64,000 nt of DNA from Castanea sativa (GCF_040712315.1 NC_134019.1:33885873-33949872); one strand, 5' to 3'. Counted from the stretch's first letter, positions 12,457 to 24,875 are shown. The notes: generated by a model not told the origin, from the sequence alone. Translations and numbers: made by a program.

Positions 12457-13267
12457 ATTGTTTCTATCAATGATATACATGGTTAAGGAAAATGACGACT
12501 TGTCAGCTCAACTCCACCAAAGAGAAGATAGTTGACATGGAAACTTGAATTAATGATATGCCAAGCCAGTAAGGGAGCCCACACCAAATGTGGTTATATG
12601 GGAATACCATATATCCAACGCATGATATGCCTCCTTGTAATCAAGAGATGACTTTGATATTAGATTAACAAAATATACAATACAATACAATGATCCCAAC
12701 ATTTTGATTTAATTCAATCTCAAATGACAAGAATATAAATATGAGACATAGGCCAACTAGTATTCTGCAAAATGTATTCTACAAAATCACCCATACTCTC
12801 ATACACTTAGATTACTGACTTAGGCATTACAAAGTCTCCCCAATGGCAAGTCGAAACACTAATCAAATTGTATTAAGATTCTCATTTAATAGTATTGAAT
12901 TAATTAAATGATGAAACGCCACATATATCTTTAATTTTTTTTTTTTTTAAAATTGAACCGTAAAATGGAAAAGTATTGGTCCATTGACATCAAACTATCG
13001 TAGTCTACCATTAAATTTGGAGAGTATGTTTATTACCATTGAATGCAAATATAACTCTTGCGATATAAACTTCTTTTTTTTTTTGAGAAGTTTGCGATAT
13101 ATACTTAGATCCACGTCTAAACGTTATTGTGCTTAAGAAATATATCATTCATACTATCAATAGTATTATAATTCAATAATTACAATGGAGAGAAGATTTA
13201 AACCTTTAAAAAAATCATGAGATATACCAATTGAAATACAAGCTATTGGCACTTTACCATTAACATA

Positions 13268-15124
13268 TAGTTTGGTGCATTGATTTTCCAAACTGATCAT
13301 AAAAAAAAAAAAAAAAAAAAAAATAGAGGCTTTTGGAATTGGCTATAGCCTTTTATTTTTCTTAAATCCATCTCTTATTCCTTTGATGCAGCAACAATTC
13401 GATGTCAAGTTTTTTATGCAACAACAATCTACTTTTTGAGATGAAAAAAACAAAATACTTTTTATATGATTTTTTTTCCTTTTTTTGGTTGAAGATGCTT
13501 ATATGGTAATGGCAAATTCATTCTGAAAATGTGCCAGCCCAAATAGAAAAAAACAATATACTTTTTATATGATTGTTTTCCTTTTTTTTGGCGAAGATGC
13601 TTATAGAGTGATGGGAATTTCATTATGCAAATGTGCCAGCCCAAATAGGATCTGAATCTTGGATTAGGCCTTAGAAGCATGAAAAGTCCTGGGCCCATTA
13701 GAATATTAAATATTTTGGGCTAACTAAGCAATTGGTAGGCCAGGCCCAGCCCAATTCTTGCTACCCTTATTCCCAAGTCATTTGGGTTTTCTTGTTCCCC
13801 AATCTCTTTCTTTCGGCTATTCCAGGTTGATTTAGGGTTTAGAAAAACTTTGAATTTATTATACCATTCTCTCACACTCTCTCTGGAATTAAATTATTTC
13901 ATAAAAATCATATAAATGCAACAATTTGAAATCTCTAACTAGAAAAAAAAGGCATTTTCGGGAAGAGTTCGGCAATCTAAGCTGAAGCACTTGGCTTTTC
14001 AAAGGAAGAGATACTATTCTCAAAATCCTTTTGCCTCACAAGCAAGAAAAGCAGGTCTTTTACAAAATCCATCTCGGATTTTTCAAAACAGTGCATAGCA
14101 TCTGGTTTTGCAGGAGCATGAAGCTTTTCAGTGCTCCAGCTCAGGTTATTTTCTTGGCCATAGTTTATTGTTTCTTTGGGATTTAACTATTATGTATTTA
14201 TTTGGTTTTGTGCTATGGTAGGTTTCAAGATCCCCATCATTACACTTCATGGATAAGAATTTAACTTGAATTGTTTCTATCAATGATATACATGGTTAAA
14301 GAAAATGACGACTTGTCAGCTCAACTCCGCCAAAGAGAAGATAGTTGACATGGAAACTTGAGTTAATGATATGCCAAGCCAGTAAGGGAGCCCACACCAA
14401 ATGTGGTTATATGGGATGAAATTCATATCCACCAACCATCACTAGTCCTTGTGACGCCAATATTTGTTAAGGAAAGAATACCATATATCCGACGCATGAT
14501 ATGCCTCCTTGTAATCAAGAGATGAATTTGATATTAGATTAACAAAATATACAATACAATACAATGATCCCAACATTTTGATTTAATTCAATCTCAAATG
14601 ACAAGAATATAAATATGAGACATAGGTCAACAAGTATTCTGCAAAATCACCCATACTCTCATACAATTAGATTACTGACTTAGGCATTACAAAGTCTCAC
14701 TAATGGCAAGTCGAAACACTAATCAAATTGTATTAAGATTCTCATTTAATAGTATTGAATTAATTAAATGATGAAACACCACATATATCTTTAATTTTTT
14801 TTTTTTTTAAAATTGAACCGTAAAATGGAAAAGTATTGGTCCATTGACATCAAACTATCGTAGTCTACCATTAAATTTGGAGAGTATTTAATTACCATTG
14901 AATGCAAATGTAACTCTTGTGATATATACTTCTTTTTTTTTGAGAAGTTTGCGATATATACTTAGATCCACGTCTAAACGTTATTGTGCTTAAGAAATAT
15001 ATCATTCATACTATCAATAGTATTATAATTCAATAATTACAATGGAGAGAAGATTTAAACCTTTAAAAAAATCATGAGATATACCAATTGATATACAAGC
15101 TATTGGCACTTTACCATTAACATA
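13268..15124 (+). repeat. Tandem presequence-gene array, unit 3
   Basis: Third direct unit, 1857 bp. It shares with unit 4 several changes not seen in units 1 and 2: ATGATTGTTTTCC, a GGCGAAGATGC variant and TTCGGCTATTCCAGG. Units 3 and 4 are therefore the most recently related pair. Confidence 0.9.
13949..14269 (+). pseudogene. Presequence-like gene, unit 3 (start lost, frameshifted)
   Basis: The position matching ATGGCATCTTGG reads AAGGCATTTTCG, so the start codon is gone. The exon 1 match (13949-14144) also has small deletions near 14088-14112, where other copies read GTGTCACAGCATCTGG. The donor (14145), an acceptor (14220-14221) and the exon 2 stop (14267-14269) remain. Confidence 0.8.
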
Positions 15125-16979
15125 TAGTTTGGTGCATTGATTTTCCAAACTGATCATAAAAAAAAAAAAAAAAACAGCGGCTTTTGTAATTGGCTATAGC
15201 CTTTTATTTTTCTTAAATCCATCTCTTATTCCTTTGATGCAGCAACAATTCGATGTCAAGTTTTTTATGCAACAACAATCTACTTTTTGAGATGAAAAAA
15301 ACAAAATACTTTTTATATGATTTTTTTTTCCTTTTTTTGGTTGAAGATGCTTATATGGTAATGGCAAATTCATTCTGAAAATGTGCCAGCCCAAATAGAA
15401 AAAAACAATATACTTTTTATATGATTGTTTTCCTTTTTTTTGGCGAAGATGCTTATAGAGTGATGAGAATTTCATTATGCAAATGTGCCAGCCCAAATAG
15501 GATCTGAATCTTGGATTAGGCCTTAGAAGCATGAAAAGTCCAAGGCCCATTAGAATATTAAATATTTTGGGCTAACTAAACAATTGGCAGGCCAGGCCCA
15601 GCCCAATTCTTGCTACCCTTATTCCCAAGTCATTCGGGTTTTCTTGTTCCCTAATCTCTTTCTTTCGGCTATTCCAGGTTGATTTAGGGTTTAGAAAAAC
15701 TTTGAATTTATTATACCATTCTCTCACACTCTCTCTGGAATTAAATTATTTCATAAAAATCATATAAATGCAACAATTTGAAATCTCTAACTAGAAAAAA
15801 AAAAGGCATTTTCGGGAAGAGTTCGGCAATCTAAGCTGAAGCACTTGGCTTTTCAATGGAAGAGATACTATTCTCAAAACCCTTTTGCCTCACAAGCAAG
15901 AAAAACAGGTCTTTTGCAAAACCCATCTCGGATTTTTCAAAACAGTGTCACAGCATCTGGTTTTTGTAGGAGCATGAAGCTTTTTGGTGCTCCAGCTCAG
16001 GTTATTTTCTTGGCCATAGTTTACTGTTTCTTTGGGTTTTAACTATTATTTATTTATTTGGTTTTGTGCTGTGGCAGGGTTCAAGATCCCCACTGTTACA
16101 TTTCATGGATAAGAATTTAACTTGAATTGTTTCTATCAATGATATACATGGTTAAGGAAAATGACGACTTGTTAGCTCAACTCCGCCAAAGAGAAGATAG
16201 TTGACATGGAAACTTGAATTAATGATATGCCAAGCCAGTAAGGGAGCCCACACCAAATGTGGTTATATGGGAAGACATTCATATCCACCTACCATCACTA
16301 GTCCTTGTGACGCCAATATTTGTTAAGGAAAGAATACCATATATCCGACGCATGATATGCCTCCTTGTAATCAAGAGATGACTTTGATATTAGATTAACA
16401 ATATATACAATACAATACAATGATCCCAACATTTTGATTTAATTCAATCTCAAATGACAAGAATATAAATATGAGACATAGGCCAACTAGTATTCTGCAA
16501 AATCACCCATACTATCATACAACCAGTTTACTGACTTAGGCATTACAAAGTCTCCCCAATGGCAAGTCGAAACACTAATCAAATTGTATTAAGATTCTCA
16601 TTTAATAGTATTGAATTAATTAAATGATGAAACGCCTCATATATCTTTACTTTTTTGTTAAAAAAATTGAACCGTAAAATGGAAAAGTATTGGTCCATTG
16701 ACATCAAACTATCATAGTCTACCATTAAATTTGGAGAGTATGTTAATTACCATTGAATGCAAATATAACTCTTGCGATATATACTCTTTTTTTTTGAGTA
16801 GGTTGCGATATATGCTTAGATCCACGTCTAAACGTTATTGTGCTTATGAAATATATCATTCATACTATCAACAGTATTATAATTCAATAATTACAATGGG
16901 AGAGAAGATTTAAACTTTTAAAAAAATCATGAGATATACCAATTGAAATACAAGCGATTGGCACTTTACCATTGACATA
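15125..16979 (+). repeat. Tandem presequence-gene array, unit 4
   Basis: Fourth direct unit, 1855 bp, very close to unit 3 in its first half, including the defective start-codon context. Its exon and 3' part resemble unit 2 more, so it may be a recombinant of neighbouring units. Confidence 0.9.
15803..16125 (+). pseudogene. Presequence-like gene, unit 4 (start lost)
   Basis: Same ATG-to-AAG change and GCATTTTCG context as unit 3. The rest of exon 1 (15803-16000, 198 nt), the intron and exon 2 (16078-16125, ending in TGA) are open and in phase. A start at the in-frame downstream ATG in CAATGGAAGAG is not possible, as it is in another frame, so I call it a pseudogene. Confidence 0.75.
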
Positions 16980-17970
16980 TAGTTTGATGCATTGATTTTC
17001 CAAACTGATCATAAAAAAAATAAAAAACAGAGGCTTTTGTAGTTGGCTATAGCCTTTTATTTTTCTTAAATCCATCTCTTATTCCTTTGATGCAGCAACA
17101 ATTCGATGTCAAATATTTTATGCAACAACAACCTACTTTTTGAGATGAAAAAAAAAAAAAAGCTTTTTATATGATATTTTTTTTCCTTTTTTTGGTGGAA
17201 GATGCTTATATAGTAATGGAAAATTCATTCTGAAAATGTGCCAGCCCAAATAGCAAAAAAAAAAAAAAAAAAAAAAAACTTTTTATATGATTTTTTCCCT
17301 GTTTTTGGTTGAAGATGCTTATAGAGTGATGAGAATTTCATTATGAAAATGTGCCAGCCCAAATAGGATCTGAATCTTGGATTGGGCCTTAGAAGCATGA
17401 AAAGTCCTGGGCCCATTAGAATATTAAATATTTTGGGTTACTAAACAATTTGCAGGCCAGGCCCAGCCCAATTCTTGCTACCCCTATTCCCAAGTCATTT
17501 GGGTTTTCTTGTTCCCCAATCTCTTTCTTTCGGCCATTCCTGGTTGATTTAGGGTTTAGAAAAACTTTGAATTTATTACACCATTCTCTCACACACACAC
17601 TCTCTCTCTCTCTGTGGAAGAAAATTATTTCACAAAAATCATATAAATGCTGCAATTTGAAATCTGTAACTAGAAAAAAAGGGCCTCTTGGGGAAGAGTT
17701 CGGCAATCTAAGCTGAAGCACTTGGCTTTTCAATGGAAGAGATACTATTCTCAAAACCCTTTTGCCTCACAAGCAAGAAAAACAGGTCTTTTAGAAAACC
17801 CATCTCGGATTTTTCAAAACAGTGTCACAGCCTCTGGTTTTTGTAGGGGCATGAAGGTTTTTGGTGCTCCAGGTCAGGTTATTTTCTTGGCCATAGGTTA
17901 CTGTTTCTTTGGGTTTTAACTATTATTTATTTATTTGGTTTTGTGTTGTCGTAGGGTTCAAGATCCCAAC
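16980..17970 (+). repeat. Tandem presequence-gene array, partial unit 5
   Basis: Fifth direct unit, present only up to exon 2. It is cut at 17970 by a solo LTR. A further 18 bp of unit sequence (CCCACCGTTACATTTCAT) resumes at 19332-19349 before unrelated virus-like DNA begins. Confidence 0.88.
17680..17970 (+). pseudogene. Presequence-like gene, unit 5 (start lost, exon 2 split by LTR)
   Basis: The start codon is AGG. Exon 1 (17680-17877) is otherwise full length and open. Exon 2 begins at 17955 after an acceptor and is interrupted after 16 bases by the LTR. Confidence 0.8.
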
Positions 17971-19331
17971 TGTTAAGATGTGTGTCCTTAAATCCTTTTG
18001 TATGATGCTATGTATGACATTATGTATGACTTAATGTTGTAATTAATAAAAGTTGTTTTATTATTATTATTTGAAAATAATGGTAACATGAATATTGAGA
18101 CATTATCATATAGTCCATGAGATGCATAGTATGTGATTTATGTGATTTAGTCACAGAAGATATAAATCACAAGTTCTTTGTAAACTCAGAATTTTTGTTC
18201 GTAATCGGTGATGAAATTGGGCACTTCATCTACGAAGACTGTAATATATAAACTAAGATGATTTGTCTTGATCATGGAAATAACGATTTCTAGTTGGTAT
18301 GTTGATATGTTTTATGAGTTAAAACATATTGAACTGGACCGGTGTGAGATTTATTATTCTCCTAATGACTGTCAAATGAATAATAAACTCACGACTTATA
18401 TTTGCATGAACTCTTAATCTTGAGAGAATAATGGATTTGATCATGAGGTGTAGGTTGCTTTGATATATCAGGAGTGAGATCTTAAGTTACGGTCAAAACC
18501 TCAGTATGTTGGAATTCATAGTCTCTTAATGGAGATACAAAATATTCCCTTGAGATAAGTTTACTGTGTTTGTTATTCAGAATGCTAGGCTTAACTACTT
18601 TAGTAAATAGTTACTAAAGTATATATTTATGAAATTGGATTTTATAAATATGTGATGAATAACTTAAAGGATTAAACTGGGTACTCAAGGATAAGATGTA
18701 GTAATTTACAAAGTGGCAGTCTACATTCATGACTTTGTGTTACTACGAATATTTTATGAAGGGGTTGCATGTACAATAAAGTCTTGGGATATAATTTACA
18801 AATAAGGCCTAGAGTGCAATTATATTTATATAGTGGTATTAAATATAATTAATGGCAACTTTAGACTTGTCAAGAGTTGGCAGAAAAGCCCAAGGCCCAT
18901 TGGAGCTAGTGTTATTTTGGTCCCACTCCAAGCCACACACTTAAGCCCAATTGGAAAGGCCCAAAAGGCCAACCTAATTAGATAATCAGTTAGATACAAA
19001 GGGAAAAACACACAGAATTTTTCTGTAGAGAATTGTAAGAACACTTTTGTGAAAATGTGTGCATGTGAGAGTGAGACATACTTTCATTCTCCCTTGGAAA
19101 ACTGATTGAGAGACCACACATCTTGGGCGTTAGTGGAATTGGAGTGAAGATTGAAAGTGTTTCTAAGTGCTTCTGATCTTTGGTTTTGAAATTCACCACT
19201 CCAAGGTACACTCTCTTGATCTTAAATTCTGAAACTTACATAGTCCATGTTAGCGATTGCGAATGAAGTAGATCCGTTAAATTTCTGCTGCGTATGTTTT
19301 GTATGCGATACAAACATGTGATTTTCCATCA
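17971..19331. mobile_element. Solo LTR, 1361 bp
   Basis: Begins TGTTAAGATGTGTGTCC and ends GATTTTCCATCA (TG...CA). It is flanked by CCAAC on the left and CCCAC on the right, at a site that reads CCCCACTGTTAC in the intact units, so the two flanks look like a slightly diverged 5-bp target duplication. There is no internal retroelement sequence, so it is a solo LTR, probably Ty1-copia. Confidence 0.75.
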
Positions 19332-19349
19332 CCCACCGTTACATTTCAT

Positions 19350-21284
19350 TATCTGCTTGATCACTATCTGTCAGTTCTATTATACTCATTATTTTATTCT
19401 TTAATTTTCCTGATATATCAAGTTTATTTATTTTTCTTGGAAATTGCAGTATTTACTAATATGTCATTTTTTACCACATTTGAAGCAAGTAACATCATTT
19501 TCTCTACATCTATTACTTTTCTTTCTTTTGGACTCTTCTTTCTTTTCTTTAGTCCTACCTTTATGATATCTTCTATGATTATATTTGTATCTATCATCTT
19601 TTCTTCTTTCTTTCTGTCTTTTCCTAGAAGGAGCAATTAAAGGGTCAAAACCGTATTGCTCACAAAAAGTTCCTAGCTCTTTTTTAGCATATTTTTTTTC
19701 TTTCTCTATCTGATTTTTTAATCTTAAATCATTACACAACCATAGACCTGTTTTATTGATAGAAGATATTATATCACCATAAGTCAAGCCGGGATAGTCT
19801 ATTATGCCATCATTACTAGCTATATCCTGTCTAACTTTTTGCGCAAAGAAATAAGGTAAACCAGCAATAAATTTTTCTTTCCAGTAGGATTGATTGCAAT
19901 CATTTCTACTCAAGACTTTGGAAATAAAAACATCTTTATACCATCTAAAGTCTGAAAGTTGTGGGCATCTTAAATTAATTAAAACATCTGAAGCTCTTTT
20001 TTTATATTGATTAGGATCTCCAATAAAATGTTTAGTTATGGTGAAAATTAAAGTATTAACAGCATCTTGTGAAGGTTGTCTATTTGTCATTATCACACTT
20101 CCATCTGCTTCTTTTTTAACGGTTGTCAATATTTCATTTCTGTCTTCATCATCTAAATAATGATCCCACCAACTTTTCAATTGGCCAGTGAAACCAGTAA
20201 CAATTAAATGAGCTATCTGATGATCACGTTTTCCATGATTATTATAAACATTAGTGAGCATAGTCATTTCATGCAAAAGGTTTATTATTTCATATTCTGA
20301 CATTCCATCAATATTCCATTCATAAATTAAATCTGGTGAATAAGATGAATTAACAAAAGTGTGTCTTTCTTCAAACTGTAAATCAGGGGGAGCGGGTTTA
20401 GGATACCAATTCTTTTTGGGATATGGTTCTTCAATTCTTCCTTTTTTACGATCTTTTGATGAAGATGCTAAAGTTAATTTACTTATTTGTAATTTATCAT
20501 TAACTTGTGATTCTAAATTTTCTATGTTTGATAAGTCTGTTAGTTCTGTCGATTGATTATCTTCTGATTCTTCATCTTCTGAAGATCCAGGTCTTCCTAG
20601 TGTATTCAACGTTATGCCTTTGGTTTTTAGTGGCTCCATATCTTTTTGTGATTCTATTTTCATTAGGTCTAGCTTTTTATTTATTTCATCAAGTAGGTTG
20701 TTTGTTTTTTCGGTCACATGTCTCTTTAAAGGCGATCTAAGGTGGGGGGGAATTTCATGAGGAATAAATAAAGGGGTTTTAGACTCATTTTCCTTTTTTA
20801 TAGAAGTAAAAGGGGGCATAATTCTGTCTTCTATCTCCTGCAACTTTTGACCAATTGACTTTAGATTTATATTGGTATAATTATTCTGTTGAATTATGCT
20901 ATCTAGATTTTTATTATCATCACTTAGACTGGGTCTTTTAATAGGAGTAGCCAAAACCTGGGCTCCACTACTTTGGCTTAGTATAACTGATTCAAAGGGT
21001 GGATAAGTTTGGTACACCTTTTCATGATTATTTGTTTTAGTCCATGACAAAGTTTTGTCTATTACACTTATCTTTTTATTATGATAGTCCAAAAAGTGAA
21101 AGAAACTAAAGTGTGTCTGTAATTCTGTCTTCATGTCATAATATTTACTTCTTAAATTATTTCTTTCTTGTTCATTATACTCTTTAAAAAACTGGGTTTT
21201 TTTGTCAGTATTTTCAGGTTTTAAGTAATCATATTTTAATAATTCTTTATCTAAAACAAATTCCTTAGATGAAACATTAATTTA
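19350..21284 (-). pseudogene. Endogenous caulimovirid coat-protein region
   Basis: The minus strand carries a 556-codon open stretch (21134-19464). It has a gag/coat-like central part and a very basic, lysine-rich C-terminus leading into a CCHC zinc knuckle, which is how plant pararetrovirus coat proteins bind nucleic acid. The knuckle is broken: after C-x2-C a stop codon (about 19464) replaces one residue, and the His and final Cys follow on the far side. The frame is the same as that of the movement-protein part upstream, separated only by a stop at 21282-21284, so the two were probably one polyprotein as in Petuvirus-like and Florendovirus-like genomes. Protease, reverse transcriptase and RNase H are absent; the copy is cut at 19350. 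Confidence 0.72.
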
Positions 21285-22456
21285 TTTATCATAATCAATG
21301 AATCCTAATATGTCTGCCTGGGTAGGAGAATCAGGTCGAGGTTGGGGTTGAGGTTCATAAAGGGCTTGATGAACATTCGGGGTTGGTTGTGTGGTTCCTG
21401 TTGGATAGGGGTTCTTTTGGTGTTTATAGGAGGAAGGTGTATGACTGGAGGAAGATTCTGGGGAGGTAAAGGTCTGGAATCTAAAAAAGGGTGACTTAGA
21501 GGAAAAAGAATTTCTAGGTGTAAACATCATAGGAGTTTTTCTTCCTGAGGAGCTGCTGGGTCTAATAAGACTATCAGTATGTCTGTCATTATTGTTGAAA
21601 GAAATAATAACTGTACCGTCAGTCTTTTGGGCTATAAAATCTGGTTCTGTGTTTTCTATCTTTGGTGTGGGAGCAATGGCCTCTAATTGCCATCGTTCAG
21701 GAAGGTTTATGTCTTTCCATTGTATCTGTTTAGGAACACGAAGTCTACTATTTGGAGTAGAAGCTTGAAGAAGAAGAGTATGTCCTTTAGGAGATGGGTC
21801 AGCTATGGATTGTGGGTCAAGGGTTGTTTTCATTAGTTTATAATATATTCTATAAATGATGACTAAAGGTTCTGAGCCTTCTTTCATATAATAACCGTAT
21901 GTCTTAACATTCAGGGTTAAAGCATCCATAATATTTTTGTCGGTTAAACTTAAAGCAAAATTAGGATAACAATTAAAATATACTGGTCCGTTATGTAATC
22001 CATCATTCCAAGAAGTGAGTCATTAAATCTTAAATGCCTGTCATCTTTTAAACAAACTAAAACACTTGCATTTAAAGCTTCTCTTGTTAATGGTTTTATA
22101 GCTACTTGCACCAAACCAATATGTAAAAAGGCATATTTTTCTTTATGTCGGTTGATTGAATCTTCTGAAAATAACTGAATTGTTTCATATTCATTAAGCA
22201 AAGAGTAAGTTCTTTCAACAGTTTTTATAGTGTAATCTGTCAAAAAGGATAGTTTAGAAAATGTAGTCTGTCGGTAGATTTTATCAGTTTTTTCTGTCGG
22301 TATATTCCATTTATTCCATTCTAACAATTTCCTGTCTATATCTCTCATGCTATATTCTTCAGAATTAACTACTCTATCGTTGTCCATGTTTGTATTAGTG
22401 TGTGCCTGACCTAAGTGTGAACTAGCAACAGATAGTGAGTGATTAAACATATGCAT
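21285..22456 (-). pseudogene. Endogenous caulimovirid movement-protein region
   Basis: Two overlapping-order minus-strand stretches (22456-21950 and 21929-21285) resemble the 30K-superfamily movement protein of plant pararetroviruses, which modifies plasmodesmata. The first ends after a frameshift near 22005; the second continues the domain in the frame used by the coat-protein part. A proline/serine-rich linker (about 21560-21300) separates the two domains. The frameshift and stop show it is a dead copy. Family assignment rests on my recognition of the conserved domain; exact genus is uncertain. Confidence 0.7.
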
Positions 22457-22733
22457 TCTACTTCAAAGCAATTAACAAGAACTGGCAGAACTATTACTAA
22501 CCACTGGTTGCCTTGCTATCGGGACCACCTCATCGGGAAACTCCATTGCGGGACCACCCGACACACACACCTATCCATCGGCTAACAAAAAACGGGCTAA
22601 CCAACGCGAATCTATGGTTTACCAACGAGTATTGAGGTTGACCAAGGCTACCAAGGAGCAAGTAGTGGCAAAGCAGTAATATGTTCATAGTAACTTCTTA
22701 ATTGCAAAGAAATAAACCTCATACATCTACCAT

Positions 22734-22750
22734 CCATGGCTTTGATACCA
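22734..22750 (-). other. Likely pararetrovirus tRNA-Met primer-binding site
   Basis: The minus strand reads TGGTATCAAAGCCATGG, one mismatch from TGGTATCAGAGCC, about 280 bases upstream of the movement-protein region. This is the expected place for the minus-strand DNA primer site in a caulimovirid leader. Confidence 0.6.
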
Positions 22751-23674
22751 TAAACTACCCAAGAGAGAGCACAGCAGTAATATGGAAGCATAAACAATGA
22801 TAAAATAGATGATAAAGAAGAAAACAACAAAATAGATATATTCAAAATAAGGTTAAAACGGAGTATGGAATATGAACACATAGACTGATAAAATCTTACT
22901 TGAAAAAACTTCTGTCTTTGATTAAAACTGAAAACACTTTTATCTGATACAAGCTTTGAAAATAAAAACTGTCTGAAGAGTTACAAGATTACAAAGTAAA
23001 ATCTGTCAAAGGGAAGGTTACAAGGATTTACTCAAAATCTGTTTAAAACAAGTAAATAAGCCCAAATTAGGCTAGCCAGTAGATCAACCCAATTGGCTTT
23101 TTAAACCCAGCCCAAATTAGGCTAGCAAACTAGAAATGGCTCTACCTTAAGCCCAAGCCCTGGAAATTTTAAAACGGAACATGCCCAAAATCTAAGACCA
23201 TGATAAGTTGATAACATGCCAAAGATTATGAGGAAAAAAAAACGCCAAGCCAATGAGAGCCTTTATTACATACGTAGAATTACATGTCTAGGAACAAAAC
23301 ACAAACTAGAGGTTCAGCCCAAAAAATAAAAATACAAGCTACGGGAAATTTTATTTTAAAAAAAAGTACGACTACATAATTACTATATTTCGAAGATGCA
23401 TCTTGGTGATATACCAAGAACAACCAGCTTCAAGCTTGTTACCCATGGATGCAGAACTCCTTGTAATAGTACACCTTCCAAAGCCACTGACCACCCAAGA
23501 ATGAGAATAAAAGTTTCAGGAATGGTTTATCAATAATCAATTTTTTTTCTTCTTCTTGTTAGATGTAAAGTGAACCTGCACAAATTGGACTTCTTTATGA
23601 GCTAGGTAAGGTGGGTTGGAGTATTTGTGTAGTACTTATATAGGCTTGACTTGAGGGAGAGGATAACAAACTAA
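22751..23674. other. Possible pararetrovirus upstream region, then unassigned DNA
   Basis: The first few hundred bases may be promoter DNA of the virus-like insertion. Its right edge is not clear. The phrase CCCAAATTAGGCTAGC occurs twice (about 23063 and 23109). No gene seen. Confidence 0.35.
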
Positions 23675-24018
23675 GGGCTTGTTTGGATCACCATGATTTT
23701 GAGTGATATCACTCAATTTTCATCACTGAGTTTCCAAAATGCGTGAGTCCCACCGAAAAAATCTTGTTTGGCTTGGTTTTTGGGTGATGTTTCCATCACT
23801 CAAAACTCAAAAATTTGAGTGATGGAAATTGAAAACTAAAAACAGAATTTTGGTGTTTTTAATTTTTGAAATATGAGTTATGGTGGAAAAATGTGAATTA
23901 TGTGATTGAGTTATGTGACCAAACAAGAATTTTGGAGTTTTTGAGATAAAGTGAGGTTTGGATTTTGAGTTTGAGTTATGAGTTATGAAAACTGAGTCAT
24001 AGCCAAACCAAATGATCC
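23675..24018. mobile_element. Tourist-like MITE, 344 bp
   Basis: Ends GGGCTTGTTTGGATCACC and, inverted, GGATCATTTGGTTTGGC, flanked on both sides by TAA. The GGG...GTTTGG termini and 3-bp TWA target site fit PIF/Harbinger-derived Tourist MITEs. Inside are inverted GAGTGATG.../...CATCACTC pieces. Confidence 0.65.
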
Positions 24019-24021
24019 TAA

Positions 24022-24875
24022 GTCTCCTTAATTTCTCAATATCACATCAGATTTCATATCATACATTTAGATACCATAATTGGCTAAAGTCTCATCAATA
24101 TTAAGACGTCTTTCCCATGCTAGGAAAAATTCATGGACTGTATATGGATTTTTCAGTATTCCAATCAACTTATTCAGCAAAAAAAAAAAAAAAAAGTATT
24201 CCAATCAACTTTTCCATAACTTCCAATTTTCCAATTAAGTTTTCAAGTTTGAGGGAAATCTTATCCGAGTCACTTGCTAAACTAAGCCAGGTATTAATTA
24301 TGATAAAAAAAAAATGATAATGATGGTTAGCATTTTAAATTGCAATGAATATTTCTAAGCAATGATCAACACTGTATTTCCTTAACTAGAAGAGAATTCT
24401 TAGGTACTACTAGAGTACGGACTATGGAAAATGATGTTTTCTTCCTCTTACATTTATGGTAGGATTTACTACGAATATGAAAGAAGAGAGTATCATTTCT
24501 TCGTACTCCAACAGTATCTAAGAATTTTCCTTCATTTTTGGCATGTCTGTTGAATGAATAAATTATAAGAGAAAAGGAGGGGAAAAAAATAGGTATCCCA
24601 AAAAACAATATTACATGAGTTAGAAGAATGTTTAAGCATGTTTCGCACCTTTGGAGGCAAATTTCGTACCCACTTATCTTGCCTATAGCCCGAGAATGCT
24701 CACAAAATGTCACTTGCTGAAGCCGAAGAGATACCTGATATTCAGATTTCACCGAAAAGCTTTGTCATTTATTTTCAAGTTTGTCTCAAGACTCCTAAGC
24801 TGTACCTGCAAAATGTTATCCTTGGTACGTAGTACGTACTGTGATCAACCAAGTGGAAATCAACTTGCGATTTTA
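24022..24875. other. Intergenic DNA, no gene seen
   Basis: AT-rich. GTATTCCAATCAACTT is duplicated on either side of an A-run (about 24158 and 24197). The short open frames here have no recognisable similarity. Confidence 0.4.

Larger units (their letters stand above)
11435..13267 (+). repeat. Tandem presequence-gene array, unit 2
   Basis: Second direct unit, 1833 bp, same order as unit 1. It lacks about 55 bp of the 3' segment present in units 1, 3 and 4 (after GTGGTTATATGGGAA, near 12605). Confidence 0.9.

Noticed and set aside
19299..19640. Plus-strand 113-codon hydrophobic open frame
   Set aside because: It is the antisense of the lysine-rich coat-protein tail; K codons read backwards give Phe/Leu/Ser.
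24366..24752. Minus-strand 128-codon open frame as a gene
   Set aside because: No recognisable domain, unbiased composition for AT-rich intergenic DNA, and it lies beside a LINE fragment.
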